Shown: positions 9,406 through 19,106, counted from the stretch's first letter. The stretch is 64,000 bases of DNA from an uncultured Psychrobacter sp. (GCF_947500265.1 NZ_CANMRN010000004.1:272977-336976), one strand, 5' to 3'. Made by a program: numbers and translations. The notes: generated by a model not told the origin, from the letters alone.

Positions 9406-11007
9406 CTACCCAAGCTTTTTAGCCTTTTGATGCAGGCGTTTGGCGGCATCCATACCAGATAGTATCGCGCCTTCTTGCCATGCAGGAATATGTGAGCAAT
9501 GCTCACCTGCCAGTACGATACGGTGATTAATCTCGCAAAGCGTATCGTAGTACTGCTCACGACTAGATTCACTCCAGATACCGTAGCAGCCAAGCGACCA
9601 AGGGATACGGTGCCATGCGACAGACGTGCCCGAACGGAACTCTTTGGTATATTGCGGATGAATCTGTTTGCCATAGGCGAGCGCCGCGTTGATACGCTCT
9701 TTGGGAGTCAACGAGTTAAACTTGTATGAGGCTTCCCCAAACCCATACGCGCCAAGTAGCACGCCCGAGCCTGTGGTAAACATATCTTGTGACGGGTAGG
9801 AGATTTGTGAGATAGGCATATCGGTATAAGTGATGCCACCATAGATCCATTCATCCTCTTCCCAAAACCGTCGTTTAAACTCCAAACCAACTTTGTAAGA
9901 GCTATCATAAGGGACAGCTGCCATTGCTTGTTTCATTTGCGCAGAGACATTGATATCAATTTGAGTCAGTATGGACAAAGGAATGGTGCAAATACACCAA
10001 TCCGCGCGCACTGTTTTGGCTGCACCGTCAGGGCTGTTGCTATCGACATAGTCAACGGTAACCCCAGTTTCGTCTTGATTGATTTTAGTGACTTTGGCAT
10101 TGAACGTAATCATCTCGCGACACTCGCGCGTGAATGCATCACCGATTTTTCCCATACCGCCGACAGGCTGAAACATAGTAGGTTGATGCACATGCACGGT
10201 ATAGTTGTTATAAATGTCCGACCACATGCCTGAGTCTAGTAGCTTATCCATCGGTATAGGCGTTGATGGTTTAGCATCTGGCATCAGACCACCACCGGGA
10301 TATACACTATAGCCACGATGCTTACCTGTTTCATGACTTTTGACATAGCGATAGTTGGTATCTAGGACGCCCCAGCCTTTTAGTCCCTCAAGTAGTTTTT
10401 CTTTGTCTTCTTTATTGACCGTACTATCGAGACTGCCTTTATTGACGGCTTTGGACAACAACTCTGACACATAACCGCGTATATCGCTTTGCACTTCGCC
10501 CAAGCGCTGCGGCGCACCATCGAAGTGATTGGTACGATGCAGATAAGCGCGATCATTGGTCTGGATAAATGGCTGTAGTGCCACACCGAACTTTTTGCAG
10601 TAATGAAAGACCGCATAATGATGGATGGGCAGTCGCCATGGCCCACCATTGAAGTAATTGCCTTTTTCGAAGTCGCAAGTGACTTCAGCACCGCCTAATT
10701 CAGTGTATTTGTCACCACTATTGAGTGTCCAGCTACGGCCGCCGCCACGATTTTGGTACTCAAGCACGGTGACTTTATAGCCCGCTTTGCGTAGCTCATA
10801 GGCCGCAGTTAAACCACCCAATCCTGCACCCAAAACCACGATACTTGCGCCAGCCGGTGCGCCTTTGAGATTCATCTCTTCTTTAAAGCTCGACTCAGAT
10901 GCAAACCCCAACGTAGTCATCGCTTGATACATCGCGGTCGCGCCTACCGTCTTGCCTATCATGGAGAGCAGTTGTCGCCGCGTGGGAGATTGGAGCAGGT
11001 CATTCAT
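9406..11007 (-). CDS. Tat-exported flavin amine oxidase/dehydrogenase
   Basis: A 533-residue FAD enzyme of the flavin monoamine oxidase family. The N-terminus looks like a twin-arginine signal (TRRQLLSMIG), implying export already folded with FAD. The dinucleotide motif VVLGAGLGGLTAAYELRKAG begins near residue 57, followed by GGGRSW. A second FAD-contact region near the C-terminus reads LAGEHCSHIPAWQEGAILSG, the standard amine oxidase end. The gene sits between two cytochrome c genes. This recalls the nicotine-degrading flavoenzyme NicA2, which passes electrons to a cytochrome c (CycN) rather than to oxygen. A dehydrogenase role is inferred. The amine substrate cannot be told. Confidence 0.87.
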   Translation of the reverse strand: MNDLLQSPTRRQLLSMIGKTVGATAMYQAMTTLGFASESSFKEEMNLKGAPAGASIVVLGAGLGGLTAAYELRKAGYKVTVLEYQNRGGGRSWTLNSGDKYTELGGAEVTCDFEKGNYFNGGPWRLPIHHYAVFHYCKKFGVALQPFIQTNDRAYLHRTNHFDGAPQRLGEVQSDIRGYVSELLSKAVNKGSLDSTVNKEDKEKLLEGLKGWGVLDTNYRYVKSHETGKHRGYSVYPGGGLMPDAKPSTPIPMDKLLDSGMWSDIYNNYTVHVHQPTMFQPVGGMGKIGDAFTRECREMITFNAKVTKINQDETGVTVDYVDSNSPDGAAKTVRADWCICTIPLSILTQIDINVSAQMKQAMAAVPYDSSYKVGLEFKRRFWEEDEWIYGGITYTDMPISQISYPSQDMFTTGSGVLLGAYGFGEASYKFNSLTPKERINAALAYGKQIHPQYTKEFRSGTSVAWHRIPWSLGCYGIWSESSREQYYDTLCEINHRIVLAGEHCSHIPAWQEGAILSGMDAAKRLHQKAKKLG

Positions 11008-11077
11008 AGGACTATCCTTATCGTGCTAAGTCTTTGCGTTATTATTGAAAATATTAATTTATGCCTATTCTTTATAG

Positions 11078-12514
11078 CTAACTTTTTTCTTTTATCACAC
11101 GCGAGACGTCAGCCACGCTGACATCGCTGTTCGGTAAACCACCAAACTTAACCCGTACGTAGTTAGTAATATCAGCAATCTGAGCAGGGCTTAAATCTTT
11201 TGAGAAGCCAGGCATTTTTGGTGCTGTGTTAAACGCACCTTTTGCCCCAAAGGCAATCACGCCAACGAGCGCATCAGGTTTTACGCGGCGAATACTACTG
11301 AGGCCAACGATGGATGCATAGCGCGCATCGGGCTGGGCGTAACCATCGACCCCATGACAACTGGCGCAATGGATGAGATATAAGTCTTTTGGCGAATTGC
11401 TATCATTTACATCGTGCGAGCTGACCATGCTATTTACACTAGTAACCGTCTCGGCTTTTGCCTGTGCCAAATAGTCTTTTTGCTCAAGTAAGTCATAAGT
11501 AATAGAATCGCTGACTGGTTGCGGTAGGCGAGACACATTGACAGGTATCAAATAATCATCGGTCTTAATGGCTGGAACGACTTTTAAATAGTCAGCCATC
11601 GCTATCAGGTCTTCATCAGTGAGATAACGCGTACTATGCGCCACGGCTTCTGCCATTGGCCCGCCCGCGTAAGCGCGCTTATCAAGCGTGCCTGTACGCA
11701 GGTAAGTTACGATATCCATTTCGCTCCAAAGGCCGATACCCGTATCGTTGTCAGGCGTGATATTTGGTGCAAACCATTTACCAAGTGGCGCGCCAGATAA
11801 ATAGCGGTCTTTATCAAGACCTTGTGTTAGGTTGCGCGGCGTATGACAGGTTCCACAATGCTCTAAGTTATTGACCAAGTATTCACCGCGTTGTTGGGTC
11901 TGGGTCAGTCCTGAGCGATTTTCGGTAGAGGGCACATTGATGACATTCCATGTCAGCATGAGGCTTCTGATATTTAATGGGAAAGGCAAATGAGTGGTTT
12001 TTTCAGGTGGTTTGTCTACGATAGGTAGGGTCTGAAAGTACGCGAACAAGGCGCTGATATCCTCATCTGTCATGCCATGATAAGACGGATAAGGCATCGC
12101 AGGATAAAGCTGATGATTGGGTGCACGACCTTTTCGCAGAGCCTTTTTGAAGTCAGATTCAGTATAGTTGCCGATGCCATAGCGCGTTGACGGTGTGATA
12201 TTGGTCGAGTAGATATTGCCAATCGGCGTCTCAATTGGTACGCCGCCACTATAGTCATCACGGTGGCAGGCCATACAGTCGGCGCTGCGTGCTACATAAG
12301 CGCCGCGATTGGCAAGCGCACTATTAGCAGGGCTGACATTTGGTAGGGTTATTCGACTGGGCAAAGTTTCCATTGGTAGGGTGACCGTGCCTGCCATCAC
12401 GGCGGTAGACACTAAGCTGAATCCCAATGTCAGTGTTATTATCGAAGAAAATGACAATGCTGGCACGACGGCAGAAAATGGCTTCACAATGTCCTTATAA
12501 TACCGATGAATCAT
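11078..12514 (-). CDS. Triheme cytochrome c, alcohol-dehydrogenase-subunit type
   Basis: A 478-residue exported protein with three heme-binding motifs in three cytochrome c domains: CMACH (Cys80), CGTCH (about 225) and CASCH (about 385). This is the layout of the membrane-bound cytochrome subunits of gluconate/alcohol dehydrogenases, which carry electrons to ubiquinone or terminal oxidases. The N-terminal hydrophobic segment (residues 20-41) is a signal peptide or anchor. I place the start at ATG 12514, eight bases after AAGGA; ATG 12547 lacks a site. Its place directly upstream of the amine oxidase suggests that it collects the electrons of that enzyme. Confidence 0.88.
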   Translation of the reverse strand: MIHRYYKDIVKPFSAVVPALSFSSIITLTLGFSLVSTAVMAGTVTLPMETLPSRITLPNVSPANSALANRGAYVARSADCMACHRDDYSGGVPIETPIGNIYSTNITPSTRYGIGNYTESDFKKALRKGRAPNHQLYPAMPYPSYHGMTDEDISALFAYFQTLPIVDKPPEKTTHLPFPLNIRSLMLTWNVINVPSTENRSGLTQTQQRGEYLVNNLEHCGTCHTPRNLTQGLDKDRYLSGAPLGKWFAPNITPDNDTGIGLWSEMDIVTYLRTGTLDKRAYAGGPMAEAVAHSTRYLTDEDLIAMADYLKVVPAIKTDDYLIPVNVSRLPQPVSDSITYDLLEQKDYLAQAKAETVTSVNSMVSSHDVNDSNSPKDLYLIHCASCHGVDGYAQPDARYASIVGLSSIRRVKPDALVGVIAFGAKGAFNTAPKMPGFSKDLSPAQIADITNYVRVKFGGLPNSDVSVADVSRVIKEKS

Positions 12515-12587
12515 GTCTAATTCCTTTTTAAGCTTTCTGCAAATCACTACCCGTATCTATTAAGACAGTGGCGAAACGTTAAAAATA

Positions 12588-13202
12588 CTACTGTCTGGCG
12601 GCTTCGATCTTGATACTTAAGTCAAGGTTTTTGGTCAGTCCGAACCAAGCGAATTTATTGATATTCCATTTTGTGCGATTAATCGTAGCAGTGAACTCGC
12701 CACCGCAAACATCTTTTCTGATGCTCGTGTTTAGATAACAATCGAACTTAGTCGCGGTTAGGCTAATTGGATGTGTTTCGCCATGCAGGGTCAGTTGTCC
12801 GTCTACCCGAGTAACCTGAGGGCTTTTTTTATCTTGATTGAAATGCCATTTTGTCGATTCAAACTGCGCTGAAGGAAACCTCTGCATATCAAAAAAATCA
12901 GGCCCTGTTAAGCTATCATTAAAAGAGGGATTGCCTGTATTTAAAGAATCTATCGGTATGATTAATGAGATGTCGCCTGTTTGTAGGCTCGGATTGTATT
13001 GCAATTGACCTCTGATATCATAAAAGCCACCAGTCGTGGTCGAATTTTTGAAGCGTTCAATGGAAAATCGTATGTGAGTATTGGCAGGGTTGATGGTGTA
13101 GCTAGCAGCATGGCTATCAGCTACAGCGCTTGCGAGCAGTAATGGAATGGTCAAAAAGGAATAGATATGCGAAGGTTTTGGCCTAATAAACAACAAGCGC
13201 AT
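12588..13202 (-). CDS. YceI-family periplasmic protein
   Basis: A 204-residue YceI-like lipocalin-fold protein with a signal peptide ending near ADSHAA. The mature part begins with the typical YTINPANTHIRFSIERF. Other family marks are PSFNDSLTGPDFFDMQRFP and a C-terminal FAWFGLTKNLDLSIKIEA. Members bind isoprenoid-like ligands such as polyprenyls or quinones. It is the first gene of the run YceI - triheme cytochrome - amine oxidase - cytochrome, with gaps of 73, 70 and 59 bp. A role in quinone handling for the electron chain is possible but is only inferred. Confidence 0.88.
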   Translation of the reverse strand: MRLLFIRPKPSHIYSFLTIPLLLASAVADSHAASYTINPANTHIRFSIERFKNSTTTGGFYDIRGQLQYNPSLQTGDISLIIPIDSLNTGNPSFNDSLTGPDFFDMQRFPSAQFESTKWHFNQDKKSPQVTRVDGQLTLHGETHPISLTATKFDCYLNTSIRKDVCGGEFTATINRTKWNINKFAWFGLTKNLDLSIKIEAARQ

Positions 13203-13381
13203 AGCTATATTCCTTTACAGGCTATTGATATAGAGGAGCTTATTCACAAGCGCTATCCGTGCGTTTACTTAACAATAAGCCAATGATTGTTTATTATTTA
13301 TACAGGGTTTTTCAAATACTTAGTAGTGCTATTTTAGTAAAGAGTTAACGAACAACTCTGTCATGCCCGAACGTTAATTCA

Positions 13382-13472
13382 AAGTACTGATAAATAAGTA
13401 TTGATGCATAAGTACTGATACCTAATTACTGATGCATAAGTACTGAACCTAAGTGCTGACTTTAAGTATTAG
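13382..13472. repeat. Tandem 13-14 bp repeats overlapping the PAP2 gene end
   Basis: Six units and a partial seventh of a 13-14 bp sequence of the form AAGTACTGATGCAT occur back to back, starting at 13382, 13396, 13410, 13424, 13438, 13451 and 13464. The array runs over the stop codon of the minus-strand PAP2 gene (stop at 13462-13464), so its last codons come from the repeat. Confidence 0.85.
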
Positions 13473-14286
13473 AATGCTCAATGTTAGACAAGCTAAGACC
13501 AGTACGTCCTTTATTATTGTTGGTGCTGTGTGCCTTAATCTTAATCGATTGTTTGAAAAATAGGGCTGCGAGCGCACAGGCTATCGTTAATGACAGCAGC
13601 ATTGAGACCAATGTATGGCTAAAGAAATGATCGCCAAACAGCATCTTATACAGTCCCATTGTCCAGCCCAAAACAGTTACTGATATGACTATCTGGTAGC
13701 GGTGTTTTCTTAGTGTCGGTAAAAAAGCCAGTCCATATAAAGAAAACCCTGCGCTGGCGTGAGCTGCTGGGAAGCATCTGGCAGGCGTTGCTGCTACGAT
13801 GTTTTGCCAAAGATTGAGGTAGGGCAGATCCCCATTAAAAATAACTAAGTCATTTGGGCAACTAACATGGGTGACGCCTTTGAGCGTGGCAATGATAGCA
13901 GGTACAATCGCCAATATAATCAGTAGGTAGCCAATCTCGCGCATAGGTAAAGGAAGTAGAAATTTATCAAGCTTATTATGACTGAGCTTACTACGATTAT
14001 ACTTATTACGGTTTAAGGCAGTAGCATTAAGCCTTGCCTGTCTATACTTGATGATTAAAACCGCTATGAGGTAGACAGCCAATATAATCAATAATACTTT
14101 GGGCAAATCATAAAAGATAAATGCATAAGGCTGCGCGCCTTTTTCAAGTAGCCAGTGATCATTATTATAAAAAAGCTCACTGATGCGTACATCTAATTGG
14201 CTATGCTCAAAAACCAAGGTGGCCATGATGGTCACGCACAGTAGTTTTAGCCAGTCCCAAGTCATTGCGTTGTTTTCTGAAGTCAT
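13462..14286 (-). CDS. PAP2-family membrane lipid phosphatase
   Basis: A 274-residue inner-membrane protein of the PAP2 superfamily, with about six hydrophobic segments. The phosphatase signature is split as usual: a Lys region near KGVTHVSCP, a PSGH-like FPAAHASAGF motif near residue 172, and a third motif with His in FGDHFFSHTL near residue 220. Enzymes of this type dephosphorylate undecaprenyl pyrophosphate, phosphatidate or lipid A. It is the last gene of the eptA - two-component - dgkA run, 138 bp after dgkA. PAP2 genes also accompany mcr-type phosphoethanolamine transferases. A role in lipid A or diacylglycerol turnover is inferred. The C-terminus runs into a tandem repeat array. Confidence 0.85.
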   Translation of the reverse strand: MTSENNAMTWDWLKLLCVTIMATLVFEHSQLDVRISELFYNNDHWLLEKGAQPYAFIFYDLPKVLLIILAVYLIAVLIIKYRQARLNATALNRNKYNRSKLSHNKLDKFLLPLPMREIGYLLIILAIVPAIIATLKGVTHVSCPNDLVIFNGDLPYLNLWQNIVAATPARCFPAAHASAGFSLYGLAFLPTLRKHRYQIVISVTVLGWTMGLYKMLFGDHFFSHTLVSMLLSLTIACALAALFFKQSIKIKAHSTNNNKGRTGLSLSNIEHSNT

Positions 14287-14424
14287 GACTACACCTGATA
14301 ACGTATATGCGATGTTGATAGATCCTAATACGACCTTCGTTTCATTGTTTGTCTAAGATAGTGCTAGCAGCGTGTTGCGCTGTTATACGAATGCTCGCCA
14401 TGCTTTAATAAAATAGAGCAGACT

Positions 14425-14898
14425 TTAATAAAATAGCGCAGACAACGCCATGACCCATAAAGCCATTAACAAACATAAAGACAAAAACTGTGCCGCAGAT
14501 CCGACATCTTTTGCGATTTTTGCGAGCGGGTGTTTGGCGGTTGAAGTATGGTCAACACAGGCTTCGAGTCCTGTATTGAGCAGCTCGACAATCAAAGACA
14601 AAAAAGAAGCGACGACCAGCATCATTTTTATACCAAGTGCAAAAGGCATAACGATGACAGCTGTCAGTAGCGCAAAATTGAGCCACACAACTTGTCTAAA
14701 AGCCGCTTCCAATTTATATGCGGCTTTAAAGCCGTCTAGAGAGTAGCCAGTGGCTTTTATGATGCGGTAAAGCCCTGTTTTACCTTTAGCATGACTCGCA
14801 AAGCTATCAGCTGTGAGTGCATTATCATGCGTCGTCTGATTGATAGAACTATGCTCGGCTGATGGGCCTACAAGGTTGGTATGAGTAATTTGCTTCAT
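14425..14898 (-). CDS. dgkA: Diacylglycerol kinase
   Basis: A 157-residue inner-membrane diacylglycerol kinase with three membrane segments and the family motif ELLNTGLEACVD followed by HPLAKIAKDVGSAAQF, which carry the catalytic and metal-binding acidic residues. It has about 40 extra N-terminal residues compared with the E. coli enzyme. It phosphorylates diacylglycerol to phosphatidate for reuse. EptA-type transferases release diacylglycerol from phosphatidylethanolamine, so co-regulation with eptA makes metabolic sense. A PmrA-like box 57 bp upstream matches the one before eptA. Confidence 0.93.
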   Translation of the reverse strand: MKQITHTNLVGPSAEHSSINQTTHDNALTADSFASHAKGKTGLYRIIKATGYSLDGFKAAYKLEAAFRQVVWLNFALLTAVIVMPFALGIKMMLVVASFLSLIVELLNTGLEACVDHTSTAKHPLAKIAKDVGSAAQFLSLCLLMALWVMALSALFY

Positions 14899-14937
14899 AG
14901 GGCATTCTTAATGGTCTATTAAAATTAAGATAGCCTG

Positions 14938-14971
14938 AGTATAAGACGGAAGAAGTTAAGAAAACGTTAAG
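14938..14971 (-). promoter_or_regulatory. PmrA-like box and -10 before dgkA
   Basis: On the minus strand two CTTAAC hexamers are separated by five bases (14971-14955), followed 11 bases later by TATACT (14943-14938). This direct repeat with an 11-bp period is the known form of a PmrA box. The same layout occurs before eptA. Confidence 0.75.
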
Positions 14972-15076
14972 AGGAGATGGATGGATGAGAATAAAGCGTA
15001 ATGGTTGTTTAAATTTGTCGTTTCCCAATCAGCAATTATTATTAGGAAATGAATATGTCTTTGGACTATCACAAGG

Positions 15077-16417
15077 TTACTTATAATAAATACTAAAGGT
15101 GCTGCCACCTGAGCGGTTGGCTTGGTGAGTGAGCTGCCAGCCCATATGCGACATGATACGCTGGACGATACTGAGTCCTAGACCTGAGCCTTCAACCTTA
15201 TGTTTTGTCTCATGCTCTGACAACAGGATTGTTTGCTCGTCTTTATAATGAGACTCTAATCGCTCAAACCGTTCATAGAGTAGAGGCATCATCGCTTCAG
15301 GAATACCTAAGCCAGTATCAGTTACCGTAATTTTTCCGTCATCAATAGTAATGGTTACCTCGCCATCATCGGTATATTGAAACGCATTTTTTATGAGGTT
15401 GCCCAATGCCATTTTTAGGAGTTCGGGCCGTACGTAAGCGCTGTATTCCTGCTCAGCAATTACCTGACAAGTGACAGACTTATACCGCAGTAAGTATTTT
15501 AGGCGCTGCATTTCTGCTAAAGCGATATTGTTGATAGAGGTTTGCGGTGCGTCTAACTTTTCAGGCGCGCGCGATAGTAGAAGCAGGGCGGTTATAATCT
15601 CGGAAGTTTCTTTGGCCGTGGTACTGATACGGTTGGTAAATTCATTTAAGTGGCTGTCAGCGTCTAATTGCGAGGCCAATACCTCGGAAGCCCCCATAAT
15701 AATAGTCAACGGTGTGCGCAGCTCGTGGCTGACATCACCAGTAAATAGTTGCTCGCGCTTGAGGTACTGCTCTAACTTGTGGTTTTTCTCATCGATAGCC
15801 CTTGCCAAGACACCGACCTCAGATGGCAAGTGTGTCAAATCGCTTAAGTTATGATGATCGGTCTCAACGGCTCGCTTTAAATCCAATAGAGGCTTGATGA
15901 TTTGTTTAGAGGACAATTGGGAAAAAATAGCAGCGATAAGTAAGCTTAAAATCACGGCTACTTTTAGCGTATCTGCAAATATGTCTTCTAGGTGCTCAAA
16001 TATCGCCAAGACTGGATAATTTTCCATCACCATTTCGGTGTTTTCTAGGTAAGTCAAAATATAGGTTCGACCGTCTTGGGTGTAGGCGAAAAGATGCAGG
16101 TTGGAATGACCTGCTCCAGATTTTTTATTAACAGTGACAGAGGTCTCTTGCACCGTGTCATTGGCTATCGCTTGCAAACTAGCAGGTGCTTTGTCATAGC
16201 GATAAATCTTGATACCTGGTTCAGCGACATAAATAGGCTGATCACCATGCTTTTCTTGGCTAAGCTCTAGCTGCTGCAACAGGCGAGCCTTGACCAAATC
16301 TTGCTCTATTCGGCTCTCTGCGTACAAGAAAATACTGACAAAAGCTGCGCACAGTAATAACGCGAATATGAAGTAAGACAGTCTGAATTTATTGGCTATC
16401 GAGTCTATATTGGGCAT
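15077..16417 (-). CDS. PmrB-like sensor histidine kinase
   Basis: A 446-residue membrane sensor kinase. Two membrane segments (about residues 14-32 and 149-166) enclose a periplasmic sensor region of about 115 residues. A HAMP-like linker follows, then the HisKA domain with phospho-acceptor His231 in DVSHELRTPL. The HATPase domain has the N box (GNLIKNAFQYT), the G1 box (DTGLGIP) and a second glycine box (GSGLGLSIV). The partner regulator is encoded 127 bp upstream. Position and the promoter boxes suggest the PmrAB type, sensing cationic peptides, metals or pH. TTG 16429 would add four residues; ATG 16417 is preferred. Confidence 0.88.
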   Translation of the reverse strand: MPNIDSIANKFRLSYFIFALLLCAAFVSIFLYAESRIEQDLVKARLLQQLELSQEKHGDQPIYVAEPGIKIYRYDKAPASLQAIANDTVQETSVTVNKKSGAGHSNLHLFAYTQDGRTYILTYLENTEMVMENYPVLAIFEHLEDIFADTLKVAVILSLLIAAIFSQLSSKQIIKPLLDLKRAVETDHHNLSDLTHLPSEVGVLARAIDEKNHKLEQYLKREQLFTGDVSHELRTPLTIIMGASEVLASQLDADSHLNEFTNRISTTAKETSEIITALLLLSRAPEKLDAPQTSINNIALAEMQRLKYLLRYKSVTCQVIAEQEYSAYVRPELLKMALGNLIKNAFQYTDDGEVTITIDDGKITVTDTGLGIPEAMMPLLYERFERLESHYKDEQTILLSEHETKHKVEGSGLGLSIVQRIMSHMGWQLTHQANRSGGSTFSIYYK

Positions 16418-16544
16418 GGCGTAGGACAACCTAATAGAAGAAGGCGATATATAACAGAGCTATATATAATAGAGCAATAAATACGATACGGTCAGTCAGT
16501 TAGTAAATTGGATAAGGTTTATTCAATCCATACTGCAATGATGA

Positions 16545-17240
16545 CTACGCGCTTGCTGATTTGTTAGGGTCAACAACTTGGTAACCTACGCCAGGTACTG
16601 TGACTATCATAGGTGTGTCAAATGGCTTATCAACCTGTGCGCGCACACTATGCATATGGGTGCGCAGTGCATCACTACTCGGTACATCTAGTCCCCATAC
16701 TTTTTCTTCAATCTCAGTTTTACTGACGACTCTAGGCGCTGCACTCATGAGGATATGCAATATTTTAAAGCCAGTGGGGGTAAGCTTCAGTGATTGTCCC
16801 TCACGCATAATAGTATGCTCACTATTGTTTAAGGACAACGCTCCGACCGCAATACTGTGGGCAAAATGATCGTCCTCATGGCGACGTATGAGCGCTTTGA
16901 TACGGCACTCCAACTCGACCAACGAAAACGGCTTGACCAAATAATCATCAGCACCGCTATCAAAACCAGCGACTTTATCCAAGATTGTATCGCGAGCCGT
17001 GAGCATTAGCACAGGCGTTTTGTCATGCAACTCTTCTCTGAGTTTTTTGCACAGCTGCGTGCCATCCATACCTGGCAGCATCACATCGAGTAGTATCACA
17101 TCATAACGATTGTTTGAGGCAAGTGTTAGCCCGCTATAGCCATTATGTGCGTTGTCCAATTCAAAACCTTTTGGCTCAAAAAAAGCATAAATATTGGCCA
17201 CGATATCGGGGTTGTCTTCAATGACGAGTATCTTGTACAT
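16545..17240 (-). CDS. PmrA-like OmpR-family response regulator
   Basis: A 231-residue response regulator. The receiver domain has the acidic pair near residues 8-9, phospho-acceptor Asp52 (ILLDVMLPGMDG) and Lys103 (LVKPFS). The C-terminal winged helix (about 130-225) is of the OmpR type. It lies 107 bp after eptA on the same strand and just before its sensor kinase. The two PmrA-like boxes of this cluster are the likely targets. The name PmrA is inferred from context, since OmpR-family members cannot be separated by sight. Confidence 0.87.
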   Translation of the reverse strand: MYKILVIEDNPDIVANIYAFFEPKGFELDNAHNGYSGLTLASNNRYDVILLDVMLPGMDGTQLCKKLREELHDKTPVLMLTARDTILDKVAGFDSGADDYLVKPFSLVELECRIKALIRRHEDDHFAHSIAVGALSLNNSEHTIMREGQSLKLTPTGFKILHILMSAAPRVVSKTEIEEKVWGLDVPSSDALRTHMHSVRAQVDKPFDTPMIVTVPGVGYQVVDPNKSASA

Positions 17241-17347
17241 GATGCTGACCTAAAAAATAGTGGTTACCTAAAAGAACTGAGCGATATAAAAACAAATTTG
17301 ATGAGCTACTTTTCAAACACTATTTAAAGTAAATTATTTTTAGCCAC

Positions 17348-19066
17348 TCAACTAGAATGACCCAATTTAAAAAAAGTTGCTTCACCTTTGACTTCATCGG
17401 TGGTAATACCAAAAAAGCTAAGCAATGTCGGCGTAATAAAATCGTGTGACACTGGCTGATTGACCATACTAGAAAGACTTTCAGTATCGATACTATTACT
17501 ATTGGGCGACCAAACTATCGTAGGCACGTGTTTTTGGGCATCTGGTGCGAACTTATAGGGCAAGCCGTGCAGGTAGATATTATTTTCACCCAAACTCTCC
17601 CCATGATCACTAATATATACCATTACCACATCATAATCTTGCTCATAAGGTTTTAACGTATCAATCACATTGTTCAAAAAGTAATCGGTATAACGAATCG
17701 CATTATCGTAGCCGTTGATCACAGACTGAGCATCACATTTAGACAGCTCATTGGTCATGCAGACAGGGTTATACGCTTCAAATTCTTTTGGATAGCGCTG
17801 GTAATAGGCGGGGCCATGATTGCCCATTTGATGCAGCAAAATAAGTGTATCTTTAGGCGTATCTTTCGGTGAGCTGCCTGACTTTACAAGTGCATCAAAC
17901 CCATCAAGCATACCGATATCTCGGCATTCAGCATCACAGTTGGGGTTTGTGTCAGCTGTTTTGTAGTCTTCAAAAATAACGCGATCAGCCACTCCTTTTG
18001 AGCTAGAGTTATTGTCGCGCCAAATGACATTGACCCCTTGCTTGTTTAGTGTATCTAATACGTTTTCATTATACTTAGCGGTATCGATATCGTAGTCTGT
18101 TCGATTTGCATAGCTGAACATGCAAGGTACGGAGTAGGCCGTAGAGGTTCCGCAGGAGACGGCATCTTTAAAGCTATAGAGATCTGACTGCTTTGAGAGC
18201 AGGGGTGTGGTGTTGCGTGTATAGCCATTTAAACCGAAGTGATCAGCGCGAGCTGTTTCGCCAACCACAAACACCATCAATTTAGGTTTTCTGCTGCCAC
18301 TCACACTATTAGCAGGTGACACACGCTTTGCATCTGTCGCATGTAGCGTGAAAGTATCAGGACGGCGTAGCTCATCGATATAGTTTTCGCCAAGTTTGAT
18401 CGTAGAGTAAATAGGCGTGATCGGGTTGGCATAAGAGCGAACTTGTTTATGTTGACGAAAGAAGCTGGCGTATTGGTCACCAAATGGCAAAATGCAAACG
18501 GCGATTAGCGCGACAGACAGTATCAAGGTGGCTGTTTTTTGTAGTATGCCTCGCTGCCACGTAGAGCGTTTTAAACGAATTTTGCTAATGATAAATGCTG
18601 GCAACACGCTCAGTAGTAGCATCCGAATGACCATGCTGGGGGCAAACAACCCCATCGCCTCTGCTTGATCAGTTTCCAGACTATTGATCAGCATGTTTGT
18701 GTCAAATACTGTTCCATAAGCATCGGTAAAATAACCACAGACGGCGGCAGTGATTAGCAGCGCAATCAATACTGGTTTGGCAATTGGGCGATAGCAAAGC
18801 AGTTGCAATACCAGCCACATCAGTCCAAATAACAAGCCAATAATAGACAGGATAAATCCGACATTTTTGCTAAATGGATAGATAGCCAGCACCTTCTCAA
18901 AAAACCCAATATTTGCAGTCGCTACCAAATATAAAGCCACGATGATAATAAGATAACTGAGACTTATCTCACGATCATAGAGCTTACTAAGGTAGCTGGT
19001 TTTTGCGTTGGCGTTGGGTGCGTTGATTTTTAGCACATTGGTCTTGATGACTTGAGGTATGGACAT
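17348..19066 (-). CDS. eptA: Lipid A phosphoethanolamine transferase
   Basis: A 572-residue inner-membrane enzyme of the EptA/MCR family. It moves phosphoethanolamine from phosphatidylethanolamine to lipid A, lowering negative charge and giving polymyxin resistance. Five N-terminal membrane segments (about residues 35-200) precede a periplasmic sulfatase-like domain. The domain has Glu270 (FVVGETARADHF), the nucleophile Thr307 (SCGTSTAYSVPCMF), and a late SDHGESLGENNIYLHG with metal-binding Asp/His. Cysteines typical of the family are present. I start at ATG 19066 because a GAGAAG site precedes it; ATG 19111 has none and would overlap the promoter. A PmrA-like box lies 58 bp upstream. This is a chromosomal eptA in a native two-component setting. 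Confidence 0.94.
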   Translation of the reverse strand: MSIPQVIKTNVLKINAPNANAKTSYLSKLYDREISLSYLIIIVALYLVATANIGFFEKVLAIYPFSKNVGFILSIIGLLFGLMWLVLQLLCYRPIAKPVLIALLITAAVCGYFTDAYGTVFDTNMLINSLETDQAEAMGLFAPSMVIRMLLLSVLPAFIISKIRLKRSTWQRGILQKTATLILSVALIAVCILPFGDQYASFFRQHKQVRSYANPITPIYSTIKLGENYIDELRRPDTFTLHATDAKRVSPANSVSGSRKPKLMVFVVGETARADHFGLNGYTRNTTPLLSKQSDLYSFKDAVSCGTSTAYSVPCMFSYANRTDYDIDTAKYNENVLDTLNKQGVNVIWRDNNSSSKGVADRVIFEDYKTADTNPNCDAECRDIGMLDGFDALVKSGSSPKDTPKDTLILLHQMGNHGPAYYQRYPKEFEAYNPVCMTNELSKCDAQSVINGYDNAIRYTDYFLNNVIDTLKPYEQDYDVVMVYISDHGESLGENNIYLHGLPYKFAPDAQKHVPTIVWSPNSNSIDTESLSSMVNQPVSHDFITPTLLSFFGITTDEVKGEATFFKLGHSS

Positions 19067-19106
19067 ACAGATACTTCTCAACAGATGGTAGGAAACGTCA
19101 TTCCTT

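Noticed and set aside
17348..19066. Mobile mcr-type colistin resistance gene
   Set aside because: The gene lies in a native-looking eptA, two-component, dgkA, PAP2 cluster with matching promoter boxes and no mobile element near it.
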